DNA of 64,000 nt from Deinandra increscens subsp. villosa (lineage: Eukaryota > Streptophyta > Magnoliopsida > Asterales > Asteraceae), in the NCBI GenBank assembly GCA_039602395.1, contig JBCNJP010000007.1, positions 104,520,788-104,584,787 on the forward strand, read 5' to 3'. Both the position numbers and the translations under genes were made by a program. Each line of letters starts with the position of its first letter. The stretch's first letter is position 1. The notes beneath the pieces were generated by a model. It did not search any database. It was not told the origin of the DNA and saw nothing but the letters and a program-made list of their open reading frames with translations. Positions 36,140 to 48,985 of the stretch are shown here, piece after piece.

Positions 36140-39100
36140 CTAGATATACTTCAACCCTGAGACATATTGTTGTCTGGATATTAGATACTGGGTCACCGAA
36201 TATATAACTCCCAACAACCCCAATATCCTTACCTTCACCACATCCGTTATTATAGATGGCGGCAAATTAAGCGGGGTCGTAAGCAACGGCGTCCAGTCAT
36301 TCTTCTTACTGTAACTCCACACAAACTGATTAAACAGTATATGGCTCGGGAATGTTAAGATCAACAACGCTAAGTTTTTCACTGCGAAGAACCAATTCGG
36401 CCCACCGATTTGCATCCCCCAACCGACGTTCCCTTGCCAAATCTCTTCCCAGATGCTGTAAACCGATGTCAAAACCAAGTAACCGGATATCACAATTGTA
36501 ACAGGGAAGTATCTCTGTTTGTCTCCGAAACCCTGGACGAAATCTGAATCTTGATTGAGAAGCAAAAGTATGGGTGCTAAAAGGAATATTGCACGGTTTG
36601 ACCCGCCCGTGAGATTGACATTTAATACAAGGCATATGGCAAAACACATAATGGTTGCCACATTGCCGACGGCTGGCATCCATGCACCTTCTGCAGCCAT
36701 TCGTTTGATTGTAAAAGCGGGTACGGTAGACACCCGGCGTTGCTGCATGAACCTCATTTTAGGCGGGAAGGTAGAATTAGAATTGCTGCTTTGACCGGAG
36801 TGACTATGTCTAATACTGCCGCCCTTCTCGTTGACTTTTTCCCGCATGAGTGATGCCAGCTCAAACTTGATCTCAAGTGCTATAAGCATAAAAATTGCAG
36901 CATACAGCCCTAAAAGAGAGGTTCTTGCACCCTCGACCGCCAGCAAGGCGGTTAGCTTACTGTCTTCCTCACCAATATCACCGATCCCGCTTCCGGCTAG
37001 TAGGGTCTTGACCCTGACCTGGCCCTCTAACAAATATGTGACTGGAAATAGAGCCACCAGCAGAGCAAACACCCATGGTAGGACCTTTGTGCTAGAAGCA
37101 GATGGGAGGTGGGTAAAGACCACGAATACAGAGGTGCAAACCATGGTTGTGACTATAAGGATGTGTAAAATGGCTGCTTGAAGGAAGTATTCTGCTGATA
37201 TGTAAACACCAAGAGCGATTCCCATTGCAATTGAGAAAACCGTTCTTAATTCGACTATGTATTTGATGGGAATTATGGAGGTGAGTGCTGCAAGTGAGAG
37301 CAGAACTGCTGACATAAGCAACCATGATGGCCATGTAGGCTTTGATGTGATGAAACCGTATATTGAGATGTCATCAGATGATTGGCGGGCGGCTTTGATT
37401 AATTCAGAATGGTATGTCCATGAAGATGGAACTGGCGGCTGCATAACTATAAAAAGGAGGCCCGTTGCTATAACCAGTACCAAGCTTCTTTTAGCAGACT
37501 GCATACAATAAAAGATCAATACAAATTCCACATAGAAGTTAAGAACATTAAACAGCTAGAAGATATCATTAAAAGAAGGATTAATTCCGTATATCTCCTT
37601 TTAAATTTCTTAATATCATATTTACACTTTTGAAACACTAAAATGTATCAAATTTCATATAGCAATCTGTTTTACTGAATAGCTAAATATAAAACAAAGT
37701 TATTACTGTGAATTAGTTCAGCATTTTATGTTCTTTTCTTTTGTTTAGTGAAATAGGCTATTAACCACAGGCCTTCTGGCTTAGTTATGGTAGCCTGGTG
37801 ACTTCTCCTATAAGAGGTCACCAGTTCATGCCTCGGCGCTTGCGTCGAGGGGGCGGTTTTACCCAATTGTGGGGGTTTCTACCGGTGGATTTTCAAGTTG
37901 GCCCTAAAGCGTCAAATAACCGGGGACAGTTGAAATCCAGTCACATGAAGATGCGGAAAAACGTTGTTAAAAAATAGGTTGTTATATTTATATACTATAG
38001 AATGACTAGATATGATATTTAATGTTTCTAAAGGGTTATGATAACAAAATAGCTTCGTAAACAGTATTTGATGCATTAACTGGTTCTAACAAATGGTAAA
38101 AACATGTATGTGGGTCAGCCGACCCCTTCATCTTGCCACCTGGACATGTGAAAGAATAAGGAGATTTTGCTTACCATGACATGAGAAAAGTGAAGAGCAA
38201 CAATGGGAACACAAGCCAACCCTATCAAAAGTATACAAGATCCCAAAAGCAACCCTCCAGATGGCGATCTACCATTCCACCATTGCAAAGCTTCAAAGAT
38301 GGTTTCGCGACAAAACCAGACAGACAAAGCAATAACTGCAGCATGTGAATATCCTTGCCACGGTTTCATCTTTGAGGCTGTTCTTGATCGATCCCTGCAA
38401 GTTATAACAAGTTTAACAATATGTAAAATTAACGTCTAAAATTATGGAGAATTAAGGTGAAGCAAATACTTGTATAGAAGCAATGGGGGAGAAACAGCCA
38501 ATAAAAGAATGGCTGATGCCCATAAAGCAGCTTTTGATGTCATAAACAACATGACCAGCTTTGATGAGTACAAGCAAGTTAGCACCCAAACAGCCTTTGG
38601 TCCAATCCGATGGTCAGCAGAAAGTCTTCTCACAAGAGCCAATCCCACAAAAGTTGTTAGAACAACCATGTAACTTGGGTACATAACCTCATCATCAAAA
38701 CTATAGTAGTAAATGCCAGAATACGTATAAAAACGATTCTCGATGTGGCATAGAAGTAAGGCATGACCGATTAAACCAATTTCTGTTAAATAATGAAGCT
38801 TTTGTGGAAGAAGAGCTAGACCGGGAACAGCCATTGCTAATATGACATCACCAACTATAAGTTTACAGAAGGATTTTAGTGACATGCCTGCCATCCAAAT
38901 ATTGAGATCCCAGAAGTTGTGCACTACAAACCATGTCACCATTAAGCTTCCAAGAACAACAAATGCAAAATATGATGAGAGGTTTTTCTTTGTAAAAAAA
39001 CGAGCCAAATAGAATCCAGCTACTGCAGGGAGTGGAATGAACTGCAACAGGGTGATTGAAACTAATATTAAAATAATATTTTTTAAGAACTACATAGACT

Positions 39101-42100
39101 ACTCCTGCTCTATCAAATTTGCGTTTCATTGTAGACTACACAATCATTTGGGACAAAAGGCTTGTTAGTGAACCATATCTGACACGATCTAAGAGTATGT
39201 GTTAAGTCAACTGTCAACTCCCCATTCAACATGAATAAAATATATATGAACATATTTGTGTGTGTGTTACAAGGACACAAGTACATTATTCAACAACTTT
39301 TTTAAAAACAAGAATCCAGCAGGTATACATTAAAGATTAAAGGTGACAGAGGGTTCAATACAATCAATAGAGTAGTAGCATACATTATACAACAGACATG
39401 TATACCATGTAGAATCTCACTCAAATATATAACACAATTCACAATATATGTACATTCATATAAAATAAGCACACATGCATATAAAAGAAAATCAAAGTCA
39501 ACTCATATTGGTATCGTTAGATCTGTAAATCAATAGTTCCTGTAACCTTTCATCAATAGTTTTATGTAACCTGCGATATCCAAAACAGTTATTGAAATAT
39601 TTTTAGTGGTTCAAACAGTTATTGAAAAAAACTGGTTTCGATTTGCTTTTAGTTCTTCCTCTTCTTTCCGGTATGTTCCTTGTTCTTTTGGCAGTTGAGT
39701 ATGGGTGTGTTGAATTTTAATCTATTAAACCGGTGGTATAAGATTTGACAATATGACTAATTGTAATTTGTAGGTAATGATTATGTCTGCCTCTTCTAGG
39801 CTCTAGAAAAAGATAATATGTACATGATCAAGTATGGTTACTACCCCCCCCCCCCCCGGAGTTACGATTTTTTCTCTAAACTCAAGTGCTTTTATTTTGT
39901 TGGTGTGATGGTGTCTGATAGGTTGCTATCCGCCTTTAACTGAACCACATAGACATTCCAAACTAATCAGGCCAGAATCCAGAAATGGAACCAAAAGATA
40001 TCATAAGCAGATAAACCAGAACAAACATAAAGAGGTTAAACCCTCTTAGTCACACAAGTAATGTTCATCCACACACACATGTCAACTTGTAGATAATTAA
40101 ATAACCTCAAATTTGCTCCTATTCATCTTCTTGGTTCCCCAAGGATAGACAAGGCTATTTCATAGTAAAGTAGGTGGGATATGTTCAAGGATATTCAACT
40201 GGAGTTGTTGAGTTTCTAACTGTTCTAAACATGTCTGCGGTATTGCCCTAAATTAAATTAAACTAGTCCCAACACTCCACATAATTCTATTTGTGCTCCT
40301 AACCTTGATCCCTTGATGACTCGTGATCTTTTGATATTTCCTTTATTCTTATATACAAGGACCAATGTACACTCCCTCAGTTTGTAACACAACCAGTATG
40401 TAAAACCAAAATTAGCTAATGTACTAGGCCATATAATGCCTATCACCTAGAAGAAATGTGTACAATTTGACCCCTAAGCACCCCTATTTCATTCTTTCTT
40501 ACCGCAACCTTCAACCATTCCCATAAACATACAGCATGCATAATGTCTATTTATATCAACAAAAGAGTCATCAATCTCCCTCATAATCTCATCATCATCC
40601 ACATTAGAGTTATCAAAATAACTCCCCAAACATTCTCCAACCACACTAATTTTTAAAAAGAAGTATTTGGTTGCTTGCCTTCCGGTTATTAACATGGCTT
40701 AAGTCCTAAATCCTAATATCTCAATAATATTATCCTAGCAAAATAATGTACGTCATTTTTTCCCAGCCTTATTCCCTACTTGTTGTAGAAATTACTCACA
40801 TGATTTAACACTAGTTTCTTTTGTGATTTTCATAGCTTCCAATGTTGGCTAGTTTATACTTGTTTATGTACTACTCACTTAAAACCATTGAGCACTAGAT
40901 GTGTCCCTTATCATAAATAATAAGAAACCAACATATAAGCTCCTGAAAACGTGATGAAAGGAACTAGTAATTTCAGACTCCCTTCTGATAAATGACAACA
41001 AACCAGAAGATTGGGGGGTGGGTGTTTGGCAAAAAGAAACAAAGAAAGTAGAGATACTAAGGTCACAACTAGAATGCCTAGGATCTCTTTACCATTGCAC
41101 CTGCCTAGCCTAAAGCATGCTACATAAGGTTATTTTTTCACGGAATAGGAAAAGAGAGCTCCTAAATCATTTGGTCACTCTTAGCACTACGGTTAGCTTT
41201 TCTATAATAAAAGATGAATTTGATCATGGAATGCGCTTGTAGCAAAATTCACAACATGAGGCTTACTCAGCAAGTGAGCTTGCTCATGGAGTTAGCTTGT
41301 AGCAAAATTTCTAAATTATGGAGACACGGGAATTAAGCCATCGATTTGATACATATAGTTAAAGCATTTTATCATGTGAATGATTTTCCATGTTGCCAAA
41401 AAAGAAGTAAAAAACATGAGCTTTATAACAGGTAGTGAAATGGATGAAAGTATATTTATTAACCTCAACAAAGTTTAATTGAAATATAAAATGTGAACCT
41501 TATATTGAGCATTCCTTTGAATCCAATATTACCTTTTGTTTGGTATGTAGAGTTAGCAGTCAGTGATCAGTATAATGAAATGATATCAAATGATCAAATC
41601 AAAACAGTATATGCTGACATGTTTTATGCACACATCCACACTAAGTATGAGCTTGAAAGAAATAAATAAAAAAATAGAAAAGAATACACTCAAAACCCTG
41701 AAACTAGCTTTGATAATTCATAATTGATAACAATGCTCATCTCTCCAAAACACATGCATGTCCTTCATTCTAGAGCATTTGCTACAATAAAATAACATGC
41801 ATCTCATCTAAATTGACGGAAACCATGCACCTAGATTGTGCAGATGGAGCTATATCAACTGAAAGCCATCACATGGCATGTAAATTGTTCATATAAAAGG
41901 AAAAGGGAGTAGGAAGGATTAGCTGACTAGGGCATGCAAAAGCAACAAGATAGAAAATATTTGAATAACCATGAAATTCTAGAACATAATTCGTCCGCAT
42001 CACTGATGTTATGCATAACAAAGTGGCCATTGCTATCAGATAATAGTATAGTGTCGTTAGTTTTATCAAGAGACCTAGTAATCGACTAACATTTATAAAT

Positions 42101-43889
42101 AACGGTTTTCTGTACCATAGTTTCCTAGGTAGCCTAGTTTTAAGTAGCGTTGGGGGGAAACATTAACATCAAAAGTATGGAACCAATCTAAGGAAATTGG
42201 TTACGCTATGGACAATTGGCATGGATTTGTCCCTTGGCCATAAATTGAGAAGGGTATGAAAAAAGTTTCTTAGATGTTTGATTCACTTAGCTACTTATGT
42301 AGTAAACACGTTTTCGTCCACTTAATTCGATTAGGCTTCATTTCATTAACTCGCTTCATCATTAATCAATATACTGAATATAGTTGGATACTTGTGGCTT
42401 AGCTAGTTAATCAGAAGAAAATTGGAGGGACTGGTGGCTCAAGTTTTCAATTAGAGCAACGCACATTACTGGGTGAGAAAAGGAAGATAGCAATTACATT
42501 ACTTATCATAATCCTGTTGATGACCAATACAAGTTTATAAGGTAAGCCATAAAGTTAACAATTGAAAATGGCAGTTGAAGGGCAGAGGTATGCAGAACAA
42601 GAAATGTAACCTTAGACTTAAAAAAAAATAGCATTCGATTGAAAACGACTTACCAGCACAGGAAATCCCACAACAATTGCTCCAGCAGCACTCACAAAGA
42701 CAGCCAAACCAGTGAAAGCCAATGAACTAGAAGCATCTGTAATCATGCCCATTTCATAAGCGCCAGCACCCGCAGCTCCTCCTAGCATTGTGGCTGTGAC
42801 CAGAACATAATTCAATGGCCATGGAACCTGAATGTACCGAGCAAAGGAATGGAAAACAACCCTGACCTCCAAGCAAATAACAACAATAACCAGAGCAACA
42901 GCACCATTCGCAACTCGAATACTCCGTAGTTGATGTTCACTCTTGGTGATCCACCAGAGAGCCCCTCTGGTGGAGGCATACAGTTGAAACAAAAAAGGAA
43001 TGAAAAAGAGAAGGAACAAGTCACAAACTGTAGAAGCCGAGGAAAACACAATCGAATAGTGAGACGCAATGTGAAACATCAAAGGGAAGAACAGCAGGTT
43101 CAAAGTGTGCAAGCAACTCTCGAGCTGGCCAAGGATTAAATTATCATCAGGAACCTCTCCACCATGGTAACTCACTTCTTGCTTCATTTTGAACGACGAA
43201 ACCCGGGGAATAGAGTACAACCAGTAGAAAATACAATTAAAAACCATGTGATAATACGAAGCATTGATCATACCAACTGCAGAAACAGTCGCCCAGCTGA
43301 AAAGCACCGAAGCTATGAAAGGAGTGCAGGCAAACAGAATTCGTTCGAGAGCAAGAACAATAGTCGGATACTCGATCTGAATCCACTTAAACTGAAGAGA
43401 CGCCCAAACACCAATCAGGAAATTAGCCAAACCACACAAACAGCAAGCAAGGAGGCCGAGAACGACGGAATTGAATGTCAAAAACAGAGACGAACTAAAT
43501 AAGAAAGCGAGCTGTGCAAATATGAGAGAAAACCAAACCGCGAAAAACGAACCGGACTTGAAGTTCAACGAGTCGAGAATGTAAGCGATCATAAGCCCTA
43601 GGGTTAGAACAGCGACGACTGGAGTACCGCCGAGGTCGAGGAGGAAGGCAGCGCACGGGACAAGCGCGATGGCGATCCTAGCGTTGTGGACGAAAGACGA
43701 GGGAGCGAAGCGAGAGTTCTTAAGCGATGATGATCTCCGATTGCCGCCGCCGCTGCCGTTGGTGTAAGCAGGGCTAGGGTTTCGTTCGGGGGAGTAGCCA
43801 TTGTTGAAGGTGGTGGGGAAGTCCGGGGCGCTTACGGAGGGAGCGATGTAGGGGCGATAGGAACGAGGCTGGAGCTCCGGCGGTAACAT
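36140..43889 (-). CDS. NEF1: NEF1 (NO EXINE FORMATION 1) multi-pass membrane protein
   Basis: Four exons on the minus strand: 43889-42654, 39041-38470, 38394-38175, 37498-36140; phases fit and give 1128 aa, close to the Arabidopsis protein (about 1120 aa from memory). Start at MLPPELQPRSYRPY, matching the conserved N-terminus; an upstream in-frame Met at 44012 is probably 5' UTR. After a Ser/Pro/Arg-rich soluble head of about 80 residues come many hydrophobic segments (from ARIAIALVPCAAFLLDLGG) spread over the whole length, with a hydrophilic loop in exon 4 (Ser/Asn-rich, near 210-250 residues into that exon). NEF1 is needed for primexine and pollen wall formation and is described as a plastid membrane protein in Arabidopsis; its biochemical activity is unknown. 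Intron 1 is very long (3.6 kb); intron 3 holds a SINE. Confidence 0.93.
37760..37975. repeat. tRNA-derived SINE in NEF1 intron 3
   Basis: A-box-like TGGCTTAGTTATGGTAGCC near 37778 and B-box-like CCAGTTCATGCC near 37830, followed by a G/C-rich body (GCGTCGAGGGGGCGG) unlike the AT-rich intron around it. Confidence 0.5.
39042..42653. other. NEF1 intron 1 (3.6 kb)
   Basis: Bounded by a GT donor at 42653-42652 and AG acceptor at 39043-39042 on the minus strand. It includes a poly-C run at 39845-39857. I found no nested gene or element with clear ends. Confidence 0.75.
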
Positions 43890-44639
43890 GTTCGCCGGCG
43901 AAGAATGAATCGGGGATCTGAGTGGCGAGCTGAGTCGGAAAGTGAAAAGAGTGTGGTAGGTTGGTTTGATCCGATAGGATGGATCGAGTGACGTGTTTGC
44001 GAGACTCACCACCGTTGGATTGAAACTTCACTCACCTTGTCTATCAGAAACAATGACCCTCGCATTTGATTCCTAACGCCAACGACCAAGAGCTATTCCA
44101 ACGTTGACCATAATTTCTTAATTACGATTAAACGTACAAAATCACATCTTATTTTAAACTAAATTTGTAACTCCTCTCTTGCCGCAAGTATAAAGCGGAC
44201 CGATAAAACGATTGTATCGCTATAACGCAACGTGAAGAAACAATGAATCTTCATGTTTTTTCGTTTAGTGGTGTTAAATTTTATCTAATTTACTTTGAAT
44301 TTTTTTTATATGCTGAGTCGAGTCTCATGTATTTAAATGTTCAAAATCCGTCACTGCTAAAAGATATGTTACACAACTTTATATATCACAAATTCCCGTA
44401 CTAATAAAAAAATAAAAAATAAACAAATAACAAAAATACCCATGGAAATGAAAAACGTTAAATTAATGTTAAATGTGTATGAGTTATGATTGAATATAAA
44501 GTTTGTATTTAAGTTCATCAATTCAACATTACAGCCCGAAACCTGATTATCTCTACTGGCCCATCTTTTGAGGTCATGATGAGTTTTTAGTTCTTATTAG
44601 CGAAGACAAACTAAGTTGATACTAAGTATCACAAGGTTA
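43890..44639. other. NEF1 5' flank
   Basis: NEF1 5' UTR and promoter region, then AT-rich sequence. No TATA element stands out and no other gene is seen. Confidence 0.5.
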
Positions 44640-44970
44640 GGCTATTTGTAATGGGTTTCTTTTACCTTTCACACCCCTTACAATTTTTTGTCAACTCAGC
44701 GGCACATCACTACCTTATAGTCCTACACTCCCCTCATTTTCATCCACAATACCTACACCACACCACCGTTCACTTTTTTTTTTAAATCAAAAAATAAGAG
44801 AGGGAAGAGTGGGGTTAGAGATAGATGGATATAATAGGTGAAAGGAGGAGAAGAATGGGGTTTGGTGCTCAGTACCCGCGCTTCAACCTTTTGGTGCAAC
44901 CCCTCACCATATGCAATGGTGTCCCCTCACTTCCACCACTTACTCCTCAGTGGGACCATTGTGAATGCCC
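44640..44970. mobile_element. PIF/Harbinger-like MITE
   Basis: 331 bp with TTA on both sides (44637-44639, 44971-44973) and ends GGCTATTTGTAATGG / CCATTGTGAATGCCC. Pyrimidine-rich left half, purine-rich centre. Confidence 0.7.
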
Positions 44971-45174
44971 TTAGGTTTAGTTTCGAATAGTTTAAACCGC
45001 TTATCCGGATTGTATGTTAGCACGCGAGACATTTTTATCATGTTTTTATATTTCTAAAATTATTTTAGTTTGTTATCAACTAAAAATATCACGGTTTTGT
45101 TGAAATGTACTTTCGAATATGAATCATGACCAAACCAATCTAAACCAAACCAAACCAAACCAAAATAAAGTTGT

Positions 45175-46957
45175 ACTACCACTAATAGACAACGATATTG
45201 TGTCAAGGAAAGAAGGTATGTTCAAAGGAATAAATCTCCCTAAATCCGGTCCTTGTATTTTCTATTTAATGTATGCCGATGATGTGATTTTCATCGGAGA
45301 ATGGTCAAAATCGAATGCAAAATATCTAGCCAGAATGCTTAGATGTTTCCACTTATCATCTGGGCTGCAAGTGAACTTCGAAAAGAGCAGGATCATGGGG
45401 ATAGGTGTAAGTCAGGTGCAAATTGAGAATGTTGCTAGTACTTTAAAGTGCAAAACGGATAAAGCCCCCTTTACACATCTTGACGTCCTTATTGGATCAA
45501 ATATGAAACTCATGAAAAATTGGGCACCGGTCTTCGAAGAAATGGTCGCAAGACTTAATGGCTGGAAAGAAAAAGTTCTATCACGGGGGGGGGGGGGGCG
45601 ACCCTCATTAAGTCGGTGTTGGGAAGTCTACCAATGTACTACTTGTCACGTTTTAAAGCCCCTGTTGGTGTGATTGAAAATTTAGAAAAGTTGAGGTGAG
45701 ACTTCTTCTGGGGGTCAAGACGGTGAGCATCGGAAAATCCCTTGGGTGGCCTGGGAAAAGGTTATTGCTCCCAAGCAAGTTGGTGGGCTTGGCATTGGAT
45801 CTGTAAAGGCTGCCAACCTCGCGTTACAATGTAAATGGGGATGGTGATTGAAATCGTGCGGTGAAGACCTATGGGCAAAAGTAATAAAATCAATTCATCA
45901 TTCGGATCGGAATCATAGTATCATCCCATTTAAAAAATCGATCCCAGGGTATTGGAAGTCCATTACGAGGGCCATCAAAGAAGTAGAAAACAACGGGATC
46001 GACTTTTGGAATGACATAAAAGCGATAGTTGGGCCTGGTTCTAGTGTGAAATTTTGGCAAGATTTTTGGCTAACATTCGGCTCCTTGAAAAACATGTACC
46101 CGGACCCGGATTTATATGCAATTGAGTCAAAAAAGTCTTGTTCGGTTCAGGATCGTATACTCTTGAGGGCCCTGCATCCTTGCACAAAGTGGAACTGGAA
46201 CAACAATGGTGTGGCCGCCCAGTTGGGCCACCAAATTGCCCAGATTGAAGCCTTGATAAGGAACTACTGTTTTGATGGGGGTAAGGACGATTGGAAGTGG
46301 ACGGGATGCGCTGATGGAAACTTCCACTCCTCTTTCATCCGGAAACAATTGGAAGCAGGGGGTAACTTTTTGGCTCCTAAACACAACTGGACGCATTGGA
46401 TTCCTCTTAAAGTGCACATTTTTATTTTGAAAGCGATGATGACACGATTACCTGCAAAAGAGGAACTAGTAAAAAGAGGTATGAATATTCAAAACTCTTT
46501 GTAGGTGCTATCTCCATGGTGAATCTGTTGATCACATTTTATTGTCCTGCTCAAAAACTTTCGAAATCTGGACTTCTATATCTAGTTGGCGTGGATTCCG
46601 ATTTTACACAATTTCCAGAGTAGCGGATTTTTTATTGAATATAAATGATATCCCGGACCACAACACGAAAAAAAATGCTTTGGTGGCTATTGCGTCGGCG
46701 ACACTTTGGGAGATCTGGAAGGCCCGCAACCGTAAAGAGTTTGAAGGCCTTAACATCGTTCCTTGGTGTGTAGTGGAGGAAGCAACGACTTGTAGTGGAG
46801 GAAGCAACGACTAATTGCTTCTTGTGGTTCAAGTTTAGGGCCAATTTTGATTCTTTAGTCTGGGAATGTTTTTGTAACTTTTTTTGTTTGTAACTTTTTT
46901 CTAGCTTCTTGCTAGTTTCTTAATGCAATCTCCGCCGTTAAAAAAAAAAAAAAAAAA
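45175..46957 (+). mobile_element. 5'-truncated LINE (L1 type), decayed
   Basis: Starts inside the reverse transcriptase palm: FYLMYADDVIFIGEWSKSN carries the catalytic YADD box and is followed by SGLQVNFEKS and NGWKEKVLS as in plant L1 elements. Frames then change (45119-45673, 45848-46504, 46542-46814), with stops, a poly-G run at 45587-45598 and a duplicated GTAGTGGAGGAAGCAACGACT near 46770. The end is CTCCGCCGTT plus a poly-A tail (46940-46957). The 5' border is approximate. Dead copy. Confidence 0.75.
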
Positions 46958-47209
46958 CAATCAAATGCCTTTATATGGAACCTTCCTTAGATGAATATGT
47001 TTTGTCCACATTGATCACGTATAAATATAACGAGAGTGCCTATTGATACGTAGTTTGAACAAGAAGAATGGGAGATTGGGAGATTGAGGCCAAACACTTA
47101 AAAGCTCGTATAAAGGAGTAGAAGATAAGGAGATGAGGTGCCGACTAGGCTCCAAAGGAAAAAGAAGGCAGGATAACAACTTTCAAGAGACCAAATTTTG
47201 ATAGTATAA

Positions 47210-48205
47210 GGCTGCCCGTAGTGGGGCGTTACTGGGCCAAAAAGGGCTCCATAACGCCCCCCATAACGCCCACCCCCACTACGGTGGGGCGTTATGGGGG
47301 CGTTATAGAGGGAGAATGGGCGAGGGGCGTTAGCCCTATAACGCCGATAGAGGAGTTGATTAAAAAAAAATAGCCGTTCAACGGCTAAATTTTGTACCGT
47401 TGAGCAAAGATTTTTTTTTTTTAATTTTTTTAATTTAAACCCTCTTTTACCTATAAATACCCCACTTTTTTAAACATCTCACACACCACTCCAACTCCTC
47501 TCTACTTCTATTCTTCTACTATATATACCCCATCTATTTTATAAACTTTCACAAACATTCACAATGAATAGGCGTAGTTGGAAGGTCGAAGACGACGTAG
47601 CGGTGGCACAATCTTTCGTTAACGTCGCACACAATTGGAATGATGGACGCCGGCCAAACGAGTTTTGGAATGCCGTGATTGATGACTTCAAACGGCGACG
47701 TGGAGTGTTTTTAAACGGGAACTTTATCAGGGCGAAATGGTGGGACTTGCAATCGAAGGCACGAACTTTTAATGATATCTATGTACGACTCGAGCGACAA
47801 TATGACGCGGAGGGTATAAGCTCAGTGCTGCGAAGGTCGTTGAGCGAGTACAAAACTGAATATGGCAAGAGCTTTATATACGCAGGCGTTTGGGCTTTTT
47901 TGAGGCCATACATCAACAACCCCGAAGATCCTATTTTCACGTTTAATAGTTATATATAGGCGTTCGTGTTTTCTTTTAAGTTGTGATGTTTTAATTTATT
48001 TTGTTGTCTTTTATTTTATTTTTAATGAAAGTACTTTTTAAAAAAAAGTTAAAAAAATAATAATAAGGTAATGATGATGGTGGGCTTTATGGGGCTTTAT
48101 CCACTACACCATAAAGCCCCATAAAGCCCCTTGCCCAGTCAGCGTCCACATGGCGCATAATGCCCCTTGTGAGGCTTTATGGGGCTTTATCCACTACACT
48201 TAGCC
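47210..48205 (+). mobile_element. Harbinger-like element carrying only the Myb-like gene
   Basis: 996 bp, TAA target duplication at 47207-47209 and 48206-48208, ends GGCTGCCCGTAGTGGGGCG / CCACTACACTTAGCC. Subterminal arrays of GGGGCGTTAT (left) and GGGGCTTTATCCACTACA (right) surround one ORF at 47564-47959. No transposase. Confidence 0.75.
47564..47959 (+). CDS. Myb/SANT-like DNA-binding protein of a Harbinger element
   Basis: 131 aa, starting MNRRSWKVEDDVAVAQSF, with conserved Trp at RRSW, EFW, KWWDLQ and GVW spaced as in the trihelix/Myb-like accessory protein (ORF2) of plant PIF/Harbinger elements. That protein binds the element ends and helps bring transposase to DNA in the nucleus. It is shorter than usual: the Pro/Lys-rich C-terminal region is absent. 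A TATATATACCCC stretch and CAAC-rich leader precede the ATG. Frame intact with no stops. It lies inside complete transposon ends, so it is not a host transcription factor. Confidence 0.7.
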   Translation: MNRRSWKVEDDVAVAQSFVNVAHNWNDGRRPNEFWNAVIDDFKRRRGVFLNGNFIRAKWWDLQSKARTFNDIYVRLERQYDAEGISSVLRRSLSEYKTEYGKSFIYAGVWAFLRPYINNPEDPIFTFNSYI

Positions 48206-48208
48206 TAA

Positions 48209-48985
48209 GTTCTAACCTTTTCAAACTATAATATGTGGGTGCTATAATATCCAATAGCCTCTAAAGGTGAGTCATGAGTGTTATATTGTATCATATACTA
48301 TCTTTCTCTTTTTACCATCATCGGCTCTACATATTTCATCTCTTCTTTCAACCCATTTCATGTTATACTCATCTTTCATCTTTTTCATTAATATTTTGAT
48401 ACAAACAATATTTATTATGTTACTTCATACTCATATTGCATCCATATTTCAATCCCAAGCTTGTTTATAATATTGATTCAATTCAACGTTAAACTTAACA
48501 TCAATATCACAACCCATCTAATTTTTTATCAAACTTGTCGCATTTCTAAGATATTATAGGGTGCACAACTGCACCAGGTCACTCAAGACCCAAAAAAGCA
48601 ATCTATAACCCTCATCATATTTCTAGCCCAAGCCATTTAGGATTCCCTAAACAACGAGACAAGACTGATGCACGAAAGAAGTTAGAAAACTCATGTAAAT
48701 ATTGTAGATATTTGCGTGGAAATATATAGATAAGAATGATCTATAAAAGGCTATCATGTTAGGGCACAATGATAAATAGGAGGGCTTGTCATTTGAGCTT
48801 ATTTCAAAAGTCACCAAATAAAGGCATGTATGCTTTATTGTAAAGTGTTTTATAGTAATTAATACTCGTTTATTTGATTACAAGTCTTGCTTTCGTTGTC
48901 GTTTAGAATCACTCCAATGTTGATTTAAAGGCTAGTCTTATATCACAACTAAGAGTCCCTCGTGAATCAAATTATTTACTCCGTG
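48209..48985. other. Intergenic AT-rich DNA
   Basis: No coding sequence supported; possibly the flank of the decayed retrotransposon that follows. Confidence 0.4.

Noticed and set aside
36330..37511. Several frames of 79-117 codons on both strands
   Set aside because: Shadows of NEF1 exon 4, which has the conserved frame and exact splice phases.
43890..44012. N-terminal extension of NEF1 from an upstream in-frame Met
   Set aside because: The conserved family start is MLPPELQPR at 43889; the extension is Ser/Pro-rich without conserved residues and fits a 5' UTR.
47564..47959. Host trihelix/Myb transcription factor
   Set aside because: The ORF sits between complete Harbinger-like ends with a TAA duplication, so it belongs to the transposon.
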